Shown one piece after another: positions 37,306-46,450 of a stretch of DNA of 64,000 nucleotides. The translations under genes and the position numbers were made by a program. Location: the NCBI RefSeq assembly GCF_026626705.1, contig NZ_JAPNKC010000001.1:11905001-11969000 (forward strand), read 5' to 3'. Origin of the DNA: Pyxidicoccus sp. MSG2 (GTDB lineage: Bacteria; Myxococcota; Myxococcia; Myxococcales; Myxococcaceae). Positions within the stretch are counted from its first letter, which is position 1. Every line of letters begins with the position of its first letter. The notes beneath the pieces were generated by a model. The model did not search any database and was not told the origin of the DNA. It saw nothing but the letters and a program-made list of their open reading frames with translations.

Positions 37306-39114
37306 ATGTCCGAGACCCTGAACGCCGATGTGAAAGCCATTCCAGGCAGGGGCCCCGCGCCCCAGCCCGCCGCTCCGCCCGGGCGGAAGATGGTGTGCTG
37401 GTTCGACCCGGGCGTGCTCGCGAAGGCGGGCGTGAAGTCGCTCCTGTCGGCGACCATTGGCAAGCAGGCCGACCGCCGGCTGCTGGACGCGGTGGCCTCT
37501 CCGCAGCCGTACTTCTTCGACTTCACCGTGGACGACGCCGGCCGCCCGAGGGACGAGCTGTGGCTGGACTACGTGGCCGACCTGGGTGACGGCTGGGACA
37601 GCACGTATGCCGTGGCCCTCGCCGTCACGCGGCCGGAGCTGTCCCTCAAGGACCCCACCGGCACCACGCACGCAACACAGGGAGGCGACGTGCTCGTCTT
37701 CGGCGGCGACGAGGTGTACCCCACCGCGAGCGTGGACGAGTACCAGGCCCGCACGGTGCGCCCCTACGAGGCCGCGATGTTCCACGGCCGCCAGCCGCCG
37801 CACCTGTTCGCCGTGCCCGGCAATCATGACTGGTACGACGGGCTGGTGTCCTTCCTGCGCCTGTTCTGCCAGGGCCGGCAGTCCAAGGCCTGGCGCACGC
37901 ATCAGCGGCGCAGCTACTTCGCGCTCAAGCTGCCTCGAGGGTGGTGGCTGCTGGGCACGGACATGCAACTGGAGTCGGACGTGGACGCCGCGCAGGTGGA
38001 GTTCTTCGAGAACGTGGCGAAGAAGATGGGCGATGGCGACCGCGTCATCCTCTGCAACGCGGAGCCCGAGTGGATCTACCAGCAGGTGAAGCCCCATGCC
38101 GGCCGCGAGTTCCTCGACAACAACATCGCCTTCCTCGAGGAGACAGTGCTCGGGAAGAAGGTGAGCGTCTTCCTCGCGGGAGACCTGCACCACTACCGGC
38201 GCCATGAGAACGAGGAGGGGCGACAGAAGATTGTCGCGGGCGGTGGCGGCGCCTTCCTGCACCCCACGCACCTGCCTCGCGTGGACTCACGGCCGGACGG
38301 CTACGTCCTCCAGGAGAGCTTCCCCACCCGCGAGGTGTCCCAGCGCCTGACGTGGCGCAACCTGGGTTTCCTCGGCCACAACCCGTGGTTCGGCGTGTTC
38401 ACCGGCATCCTCTACGCGCTGCTCGGTTGGGGGCTCGCGGCGAGACTGAATGGCACCGGGACGTCCAACTCGTTCATCTCGGTGCTGTCAGGGGCCATCG
38501 ACTACAGCGGCTCGATGCTGATGGCCGCGCTGCTGGTGGTGGGGATGGTGGGCTTCGCGGATGGGCGCCGGGGCCCCTGGTGGCGGAGACTGGCCGGAGG
38601 GCTCCATGGCGTCGCACATCTGTTGGCGGCCCTGCTGCTGACGTGGGCCGCGTCCGCGCTGTCGGGGGTGTTGGTGAACGGCGGTGACAGCCTGCGTCGA
38701 GACGTGTGCAGTGGGCTCCTGCTGTTCGCCGGGGGCTTCGCCGTCGGGCCCACACTGATGGGGGTGTACCTGCTCATCTCCCTCAATGTGTTCGGGTGTC
38801 ACCCCAACGAGGCGTTCTCGTCGCTGGCCATTCCGGATTGGAAGAACTTCCTCCGGCTGAAGATAGACAGGGAGGGGCAACTGACCCTGTACCCGGTGGG
38901 CATCCGGCGCGTGCCCCGGGCGTGGAAGGCCGGCGACACGGTGCGCGAGCCGGAGTGGGTGGCGGACCCGAAGGACGGCGGGGCCACGGCGCCGGAGTTG
39001 ATAGAGAAGCCCATCGTCGTGGGGCGGACGAAGGCCCCACCCACGAAGGTAGGGAAGGGGAGGACGCAACACTCGCGCGCGGGAGCGTTTGTGCCTGGGG
39101 ACGCAACGTCCTAA
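37306..39114 (+). CDS. Membrane metallophosphoesterase
   Basis: A protein of 602 residues. ATG 37306 has GCGGAGG upstream. The calcineurin-like core (about 90-345) shows GGDEVYP, PGNHDWYDG and the late GDLHHYRRH metal motifs; the usual first D-x-H motif is not obvious, since the N-terminal strand reads VLVFGGDEV. Four or so membrane helices (about 365-510) follow, then a basic cytoplasmic or periplasmic tail. The family cleaves phosphate esters, often of lipids, nucleotides or cyclic nucleotides. Being next to a patatin-like gene suggests phospholipid turnover; this is inference. Confidence 0.85.
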   Translation: MSETLNADVKAIPGRGPAPQPAAPPGRKMVCWFDPGVLAKAGVKSLLSATIGKQADRRLLDAVASPQPYFFDFTVDDAGRPRDELWLDYVADLGDGWDSTYAVALAVTRPELSLKDPTGTTHATQGGDVLVFGGDEVYPTASVDEYQARTVRPYEAAMFHGRQPPHLFAVPGNHDWYDGLVSFLRLFCQGRQSKAWRTHQRRSYFALKLPRGWWLLGTDMQLESDVDAAQVEFFENVAKKMGDGDRVILCNAEPEWIYQQVKPHAGREFLDNNIAFLEETVLGKKVSVFLAGDLHHYRRHENEEGRQKIVAGGGGAFLHPTHLPRVDSRPDGYVLQESFPTREVSQRLTWRNLGFLGHNPWFGVFTGILYALLGWGLAARLNGTGTSNSFISVLSGAIDYSGSMLMAALLVVGMVGFADGRRGPWWRRLAGGLHGVAHLLAALLLTWAASALSGVLVNGGDSLRRDVCSGLLLFAGGFAVGPTLMGVYLLISLNVFGCHPNEAFSSLAIPDWKNFLRLKIDREGQLTLYPVGIRRVPRAWKAGDTVREPEWVADPKDGGATAPELIEKPIVVGRTKAPPTKVGKGRTQHSRAGAFVPGDATS

Positions 39115-39126
39115 CCTGCCTGGTCC

Positions 39127-39816
39127 ATGAAGGCCCTCCTCTTCTCCCTGTTCCTGCTGGGCTCGGCGCCGGAAGGAAGCGCGCCAGCCCTTCCTCCCGA
39201 AGCGCTCGCGGCGCCGCCCGTCGCGGACGACTCGCCCACCGCATGGGCGTGCAACATCGACACCCTGCGCGCGGGCAAGGAGTGCGTCTTCGAGGCCGAC
39301 CTGTCCTCCAGCGCCCCCAGCGACAGTCAGGACACAGCCAATCGCAAGCTCCTCCAGGACGTCGCGAAGGCGATGTGCGCGGAGGCCGTGAGCACCATCC
39401 GCGAGGGCCGCCCGGACGCGACGCTCACCGCCCTGTGCGAGCGTCGCTACACCACCGCCGTGGACCAGTGCGGCCTGGACGGCACCGCGCCCGTCGTGGA
39501 CGCGAAGGGCCGCTTCGCTCCGAGCGCCCGCGACTGCTACCGCGCCCTGTCCGCCGTGCTGCAGGACGTGCAGTTCATGGCCACGGTGGCCTCGCCGTGC
39601 TGCGAGTGCGCCGCGCGCGCGGGCTGCCCCGGCACCGGCGACCGCTGCTACTCGGACGTCTCCCAGCAGCTCGCCCCGCCGGCGACGCTCGCGTGTCTCA
39701 GCGACCGCTGCTCGGACGCGTGCTCCATGGTGCTGCCGCCTTCGTCGGGCTCACGCTCCGCGCCCACGGTCCGGGAGCACGGCCGCTCCACCCAGTCTGG
39801 CTCCGCCTCGCTCTAG
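39127..39816 (+). CDS. Hypothetical secreted Cys-rich protein
   Basis: A protein of 229 residues starting 12 nt after the phosphatase gene. A short signal peptide (MKALLFSLFLLGSAPEGSA) is followed by a mature part with about 14 cysteines, including SPCCECAARAGC and CLSDRCSDAC, which suggests a disulfide-bonded periplasmic or extracellular protein. The C-terminus is Ser-rich. I recognise no family; proteins of this kind are common in myxobacteria. Confidence 0.72.
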   Translation: MKALLFSLFLLGSAPEGSAPALPPEALAAPPVADDSPTAWACNIDTLRAGKECVFEADLSSSAPSDSQDTANRKLLQDVAKAMCAEAVSTIREGRPDATLTALCERRYTTAVDQCGLDGTAPVVDAKGRFAPSARDCYRALSAVLQDVQFMATVASPCCECAARAGCPGTGDRCYSDVSQQLAPPATLACLSDRCSDACSMVLPPSSGSRSAPTVREHGRSTQSGSASL

Positions 39817-39827
39817 GAGTTCCTTCC

Positions 39828-40790
39828 ATGCTCCGCCATCCCTGGATGCTCCCCACCTGGGCCCTGCTGGGCTCTCTCTCCGCCGGTTGCGGTGCTTCGC
39901 ATTCGCACGTCACGTGGACGGAGCCGCCGCCCCGACAGGAAGCCATCGTCGAGCGGCCTCCCGCCGCGCCCGCCGAGCCGCCCGCGCCCAGCGCCGTGGC
40001 GGACCCGAAGGCCTTCGCCGCGCGCTACCCGAACCCCGCCCTGTGCGAGGCCGCCGCGCGCCGGGTCCAGGCCGAGTCGCGCGACGAGGGCTGGGCCGCG
40101 CTCAAGGCGTGCATCGAGAACACCCCCTTCACGCAGCTCAATGCGCTGCTCGGCCGTGCCTGGGCGGAGGACCTGCGCGTGCGGCCCGAGGGCGCGGCGC
40201 TCATCGCCCGCGTGGTGGCCCAGCGCGGCGGCAGCGTGACGGGTGAATTGCAGACCCTCCAGGATCGGCGGATTCCCATCTTCTCGCTGTCGTCCGCCAT
40301 GGACCGGCCGGACACGTACAAGGGCCGCTATGTGCTGCTGCGCGCCCGCGTCGCGGATCAGCGCTCGGAAGGCGAGCGCCCCACGGTGTGGCTGGTGGAG
40401 CAGACGCTCACCTCGGTCGAGACGAATGCGCCGGTGGGCTACAGCGAGCGCTCCGACATGCTGTCCTCGTACTCTGGCGACCTGGACGGGCAGACGCAGC
40501 TCTCGGGGCCGGGGCGCATCGGCGGCACGGTGACGTCGCGCCAGCGCGAGGAGCGCACCGTCACGCGGAAGCACTACGACAACATCTCCGACGAGACGGG
40601 GCGCGAGGCGCTCGGGCGGCTGCCGCACGCGGACCCCTTCCTGGAGAACCGCCGCGACTACGTCATCCTCGCCCGCTTCGACGGCATGCGCGTCACCTCC
40701 GGCGGCACCGATGGGGACGAAGAGGCGCCGCGCATCCCCGTGCTGACCATCGTCAGCTACTACCCGCCGCATCCGCTCGTCGTCTACTGA
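39828..40790 (+). CDS. Hypothetical lipoprotein
   Basis: A protein of 320 residues. ATG 39828 has TAGGAG upstream. The signal peptide ends in the lipobox LSAGC with Cys21. A Pro/Ala-rich stretch (about 30-60) is followed by a helical region (70-120) and a beta-rich domain (about 130-320) containing YKGRYVLLRARVADQ, which recalls OB-like folds. It is 11 nt from the Cys-rich gene, so the two are probably co-transcribed and may act together in the envelope. The function is unknown. Confidence 0.75.
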   Translation: MLRHPWMLPTWALLGSLSAGCGASHSHVTWTEPPPRQEAIVERPPAAPAEPPAPSAVADPKAFAARYPNPALCEAAARRVQAESRDEGWAALKACIENTPFTQLNALLGRAWAEDLRVRPEGAALIARVVAQRGGSVTGELQTLQDRRIPIFSLSSAMDRPDTYKGRYVLLRARVADQRSEGERPTVWLVEQTLTSVETNAPVGYSERSDMLSSYSGDLDGQTQLSGPGRIGGTVTSRQREERTVTRKHYDNISDETGREALGRLPHADPFLENRRDYVILARFDGMRVTSGGTDGDEEAPRIPVLTIVSYYPPHPLVVY

Positions 40791-40835
40791 GTCAAGACGC
40801 GCTGGCGTGACCTGGGATTGAACCGGGGCGGGACG

Positions 40836-40875
40836 AAAAAAACGAGGCGCCGGGGAGCACGCCCCGACGCCTCGT
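40836..40875 (-). terminator. Rho-independent terminator of the DUF4382 gene
   Basis: On the minus strand a strong stem (ACGAGGCG/CGCCTCGT plus CGGGG/CCCCG with one mismatch between) spans 40875-40842 and is followed by seven T residues (40842-40836). It lies 49 nt past the stop of the minus-strand lipoprotein gene. Confidence 0.85.
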
Positions 40876-40924
40876 CTGGGTCGGCCCCGCGCCGACCCAA
40901 CTGCACTGTTGACGCTCGCTCGCG

Positions 40925-41902
40925 CTAGTCCGGCTGCGCGTCGGTGAGCGTGAAGGCCTGCGTGAGGTCCTTGCCGGACCCCAGCTCCACCGTCACCGGC
41001 GCATCCGGCGAGGTGTTGAAGGTGACGCCCGCGGGCCCCGCGATGCTCAGCGAGAAGGTGCCCGGGATGAGGAACTTGAAGCTCGCCTCGAAGGTGCCGT
41101 TGCCGTCGCTGTCGGCCAGCGCCAGCTCCTCGCGGCTGCCCGCGGCGTTGATCATCACCGCGCGGAAGTCGCCCAGGGTGACCTGGTGGCCGTCCACCAC
41201 CGGCAGCGACACGCCGGCGCCCTTCGCCAGCGTCACGTTGATGCTGCCGGACGCCGTGACTTCGGCGGACTTGATGACCGGGCTCATCACCCAGCGGCCG
41301 GAGCCACCCGCCTCCTTGCCGAAGCTCTGCGCGACGTCGAAGTCCACCAGGAGGATCTTCTGCTCACCCTCGATGCTCAGCTTCTCGGTGAACTTCACCT
41401 TGAGGCCGGAGCTGCCGTAGCTCGGCATGTGGAGGGCGCCGGAGACCTCGGCCCCCTCGGGCAGCTCGGCGTAGTCGTTGGAGGAGGCGAAGATGGACGT
41501 GGAGCCGTCCGCGTTCTTCACCTCGATGTAGCCGCCGGTGATGACGAAGCGGATCTCGGAGTAGTCACCGTTGGGGACCACCGCGTCGGACACCAGCTCC
41601 GACGTCTTGTTGGCCAGGTCCAGCAGGCTCACCGTGACGGGCTCGTCGAGCAGCACCACGCGGCCGCCCTTGTCGCCGTTGGACTTCCCGATGACGTCGT
41701 CGTCGTTGCTGTCGTCGTCGCCGCCACCGCCCTGCAGGTAGATCTCGGAGATGGTGACGACCGCGGTCTTGAGGTTGTCGCCCGGAGCGTCGGTCATCAG
41801 CACAGTGACCTTGCCCTCACCGCCGCCACAGCCCACCAGGGGCAGCAGCGTGACGGCCAGGAGGGTAGCGAAGCTCGAGCGAAGGTGTGAAATCCGAGGC
41901 AT
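40925..41902 (-). CDS. DUF4382 domain lipoprotein
   Basis: A protein of 325 residues. ATG 41902 gives a signal peptide with lipobox PLVGC (Cys25); a 30-residue longer form was rejected. The N-terminal half fits DUF4382 (GKVTVLMTDAPGD...VVTISEIYL) with an acidic insert (GGGGDDDSNDDD, about 57-68). The C-terminal part is a beta-sandwich resembling CarboxypepD_reg/prealbumin-like domains. Its role is unknown; such proteins are usually on the outer membrane or in the periplasm. It is monocistronic with its own terminator. Confidence 0.85.
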   Translation of the reverse strand: MPRISHLRSSFATLLAVTLLPLVGCGGGEGKVTVLMTDAPGDNLKTAVVTISEIYLQGGGGDDDSNDDDVIGKSNGDKGGRVVLLDEPVTVSLLDLANKTSELVSDAVVPNGDYSEIRFVITGGYIEVKNADGSTSIFASSNDYAELPEGAEVSGALHMPSYGSSGLKVKFTEKLSIEGEQKILLVDFDVAQSFGKEAGGSGRWVMSPVIKSAEVTASGSINVTLAKGAGVSLPVVDGHQVTLGDFRAVMINAAGSREELALADSDGNGTFEASFKFLIPGTFSLSIAGPAGVTFNTSPDAPVTVELGSGKDLTQAFTLTDAQPD

Positions 41903-42046
41903 GGGTCGATGGGCTCCAGCGGGGCTCTGGGATTGCGAGCCCTTTCGGGTGAAATTGACCCGCCGGAGCGACAAACGGCCACGGCCCTTCACTCATGGAT
42001 TCTGGAAGTGGAGGGTTCAGGATGACTGTAGAAATACAGGCGTCAC

Positions 42047-43300
42047 TCAAGAGCCAGGCGTCCAACCCGCGAAGGGGAGCACGGGCGAGGTGAAGAGCAC
42101 GTCCTGGGGGAACACGGCCGCGGGCTCCACGCTGGCCTCCACTGCCGCCCTCGAGTCCAGCCACCGGCACGCCTGGGGGAAGCGCGTCAGCTCCTGGAAG
42201 CACTCCGGGTTGAGCGCCACGCGCAGCACATAGTCCTTCGCCTCGGCGAGCTGCTCCGCCGTCGGGTGCGCGTCCACCACGGGGACGCCGCGCTCGCGCA
42301 ACTCCGCCTTGAGTGAGCCCAGCTCGGACGGGACGAAGGGGGCCGCGCCGGGCGGCAGCAGCACCAGGTGCGGGCGCGTCAGCGCTCCGATGCGAGGCGC
42401 TCCTGCGCGGCCGTCCGAGCCCAGCACCGGGGGGAGCCCCAGCGGCACCGCGCGCCCGGTCGTATCCACGGTGGCGAAGAGGTAGAGGGGCGCCTCGTCC
42501 ACCACGCCGTTGCGCTCCGCCTTCGTGTTCCAGGTGAAGGCCCGCGTGCCGAAGTCGAGGTACGTCACGCGCCGTCCCCGCAACCAGACCTCGCCCCTGC
42601 CGGGGGCGCCCACGCTGTCACCGGAGAGCGGGCGCAGCGGCGTCACTCCGCCTTCCGCCATGGCTGGCATCACGTCGGCCGGCGCAAGCGGTGCGAGCAG
42701 CCCGCCTCCCCGGTACATGGGCAGTCCCGAGGAGTAGAGGTCCACGGCGCTGCGGTAGCGGTCCGGTGGCGTGCCCTGGGGGACGACGACGTACGTCACC
42801 TCCCAGAAGGGGCTGTAGAAGACGCTGTCCTCGCCGATGTCCACCAGCGGCAGCGCGCCCGCCAGCCGGTGCACGTCCGCCGGCCGCGCCGGGTCGTAAT
42901 CGGTGACGAGCACGTACCAGGGCTGCACCCAGACCTCTGGCATGTGCTCCCAGACCTCGAGCACGGCGAGGGCCACGGGCCGCCCCTCGCGGAAGGCGGG
43001 GAGGACGTTGAAGCCGTCCTGGCCCTGGTCCTGGAGCCGCTCCAGGCGGTGGTAGGGCGGCGACCACTGCGGCAGCGGCCGCCCGCGAGGCGTGACGGGC
43101 TCACCGACGGCGAGGGCGGCGAGTCCCTCCGGGAGCGGGCGATGGGCGGCCGCATCGTCTCGAAGGTGCCGCAGCGTCCAGATGCGAGGGACGGGGCCCG
43201 CCGGAGCGTCATCCCTGGCGCGGTCGCCGCAGGCGGTGGACAGGAGCGCGGTGAGCAGTGGCAGCGCCGCGAGGATGGGTCGAGAAGAGGGAGGGTGCAT
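42047..43300 (-). CDS. Hypothetical lipoprotein
   Basis: A protein of 417 residues. The signal peptide ends in LLSTAC with Cys24. The mature part is mixed alpha/beta and Pro-rich, with several Trp/Tyr-rich segments (EVWVQPWYVLVTDY, SPFWEVTYVVVP) and few cysteines. No catalytic motif or family is recognised. A 329-nt gap separates it from the divergent gene at 43630; both encode lipoproteins and may share a control region. Confidence 0.75.
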   Translation of the reverse strand: MHPPSSRPILAALPLLTALLSTACGDRARDDAPAGPVPRIWTLRHLRDDAAAHRPLPEGLAALAVGEPVTPRGRPLPQWSPPYHRLERLQDQGQDGFNVLPAFREGRPVALAVLEVWEHMPEVWVQPWYVLVTDYDPARPADVHRLAGALPLVDIGEDSVFYSPFWEVTYVVVPQGTPPDRYRSAVDLYSSGLPMYRGGGLLAPLAPADVMPAMAEGGVTPLRPLSGDSVGAPGRGEVWLRGRRVTYLDFGTRAFTWNTKAERNGVVDEAPLYLFATVDTTGRAVPLGLPPVLGSDGRAGAPRIGALTRPHLVLLPPGAAPFVPSELGSLKAELRERGVPVVDAHPTAEQLAEAKDYVLRVALNPECFQELTRFPQACRWLDSRAAVEASVEPAAVFPQDVLFTSPVLPFAGWTPGS

Positions 43301-43629
43301 GGCAGCCCCCGAACGCTGTGCACGGGGGCCGCGCCCTCAAGGCGTACAGCCCTGGCGGGCGAGCCAACCTCCGTCCGTCGCGTGTCGGGCCTCCCCGCGG
43401 TCTCACGGGAGTGCGGACCGGAGGACCGCGAACGACGGCGCCTGCCAGGGCGTGAGACCCGAGGGATGTGGCCGTGCTGGCTGCACGATGGAAGTGCCCG
43501 GGCGTGTGAACACGTGGACTGACGCGGGTGGCTGCTCGTCACTGCGTGACTACCTCTGGGGCGCCCGGACAGCTTGGTTGTCCTTGCGTGCACCTTCCGG
43601 TGTTCCCCATCCCCGAGGGAGAAGATTCC
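43301..43629. other. Divergent intergenic region without a gene
   Basis: These 329 nt separate two divergent lipoprotein genes. I see no convincing coding frame, no sigma-54 type GG-N10-GC element and no strong inverted repeat. It should hold both promoters. Confidence 0.5.
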
Positions 43630-44997
43630 ATGTCACCCCCGAATCCCATCAGCATCAGGCATCCGTATGTCGTCGCACCGAACTCCTGGCCCAGACTGCT
43701 CACCGTCTGTGTCCTCGCCCTCATGGCCTGCGGTCCGTCCGAGGACGTGCCGGAAGTCGAGGCCACACAGACGCTCCGCCAGGCGGTGGACCGCACGTCC
43801 ATCGACCCGGCACGTCAGTTGTTCGTCACCGACGCGAGCGTGGTGGATGACGCGCGCTTCACGAAGTGGGACCCCCGGAAGGTGAACAGCGCGCCCGACG
43901 GCGGATGGAGCTTCGGACGACTCATCGACAACATGCTGCCGGACGCGTTGTATGGGCTGAGGGGTCGCGACAAGGACTGGGCGCGGTCGATGTTCGTGCT
44001 GCACTGGCTGCGCACGTGGGAGCATGAGCAGCTCATCAATGGCCAGCGCGTCCCGGCACGCCCGGCCATCCGCTCGCTCGTCATCGACCCGTGGCGCGCG
44101 GCCAGCGGCTGCATCGGCGCGGACTTCCAATGCGTGCTCGACTTCGGCAAGGCGCCCTTCCGGCTGCTGGCCATCGTCTACCGCCCGGACCTGCGGCGCC
44201 TGCCCTCCGTGGGAGAACCGGGCCGCGCGGGCGAGGGACGCTTCGTGTTCGGCGTGCTCGGCCCCAACGGCGAGCGCAAGCCCTTCACCGTCATCTTCGA
44301 GTACGCGCTGCCCATCATCGGCAAGCCGGACATCCTCATCTGGGCGAAGCGCTTCCATGCGCTCGGGCAGGAGCCTTTCGGCCCGAAGTACAATGAGAAG
44401 CTGTTCGAGGCGACGCGCAGGTTCACCCGGCGGGATGCCGCGCGCAGGCGGCAGAACGGCAGCGCACTGCTCCAGGTGCGCACCAACGAGGTGCCCCTGT
44501 CGCCGGCCTCCCCGCAGGAGTGGGAGATGCGGGAGTTCGTCCTGGGCCCCTCGGGCCTCCTGACGCCGGACACGGTGAAGCAGGAGGTGGACGCGGCCCT
44601 CAACGGCACGCAGACGCTGGGGGACTGGGCCGCCCGGAACGCGAGCGCCATCCTCGCGGGCACGCACGACGTGCCCGCCAGGTGGCGGGGCGCACCCTTC
44701 CGCGCCGGTGCGGCGCCGGTACCCCAGAACAGCCTCTGGCAGGTGCCCGGGGTGACGGAGGAGGTGCGCCACGCCTTCGCACAGGCCACGTGCAGCGGGT
44801 GTCACAAGGCAGAGACGGGAACGAACTTCCTCCACGTGCGCACGCGTGAAGTGGGCGCGGCCTCATCGGTGTCCGCCTTCCTCGCCCAGGAGCTGGCCCT
44901 GGACGGGCCCCGCGTGACGGACTTCGCCGAGCTCCTCAACACGCAAGACCTGGCCCGGGTGAAGGAGGGCAGGCGCCAGGAGCACAGTCAGGAGTAG
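43630..44997 (+). CDS. Hypothetical lipoprotein with a single CxxCH heme-type motif
   Basis: A protein of 455 residues. ATG 43630 has GGGAGAAG upstream. The lipobox LALMAC gives Cys34. The body (about 60-390) is a globular alpha/beta domain of unknown family. Near the C-terminus CSGCH (about 409-413) looks like a c-type heme site, with a Met absent nearby but His residues available as a second ligand. It may be an envelope redox protein. The gene converges with the activator gene at 45012, 14 nt away. Confidence 0.75.
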   Translation: MSPPNPISIRHPYVVAPNSWPRLLTVCVLALMACGPSEDVPEVEATQTLRQAVDRTSIDPARQLFVTDASVVDDARFTKWDPRKVNSAPDGGWSFGRLIDNMLPDALYGLRGRDKDWARSMFVLHWLRTWEHEQLINGQRVPARPAIRSLVIDPWRAASGCIGADFQCVLDFGKAPFRLLAIVYRPDLRRLPSVGEPGRAGEGRFVFGVLGPNGERKPFTVIFEYALPIIGKPDILIWAKRFHALGQEPFGPKYNEKLFEATRRFTRRDAARRRQNGSALLQVRTNEVPLSPASPQEWEMREFVLGPSGLLTPDTVKQEVDAALNGTQTLGDWAARNASAILAGTHDVPARWRGAPFRAGAAPVPQNSLWQVPGVTEEVRHAFAQATCSGCHKAETGTNFLHVRTREVGAASSVSAFLAQELALDGPRVTDFAELLNTQDLARVKEGRRQEHSQE

Positions 44998-45011
44998 GCG
45001 CGCGACTGGAC

Positions 45012-46385
<1,374 letters not shown>

Positions 46386-46450
46386 AGCACGGGGTTGGCC
46401 CGGTGCAGCGTCTGGGATTCCCCGGATTTGGGGTAAGGTCGCCTCCCGCA

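Noticed and set aside
46386..46450. GG-N10-GC spacing upstream of the first kinase
   Set aside because: Only the spacing fits; the flanking bases are far from the sigma-54 consensus.
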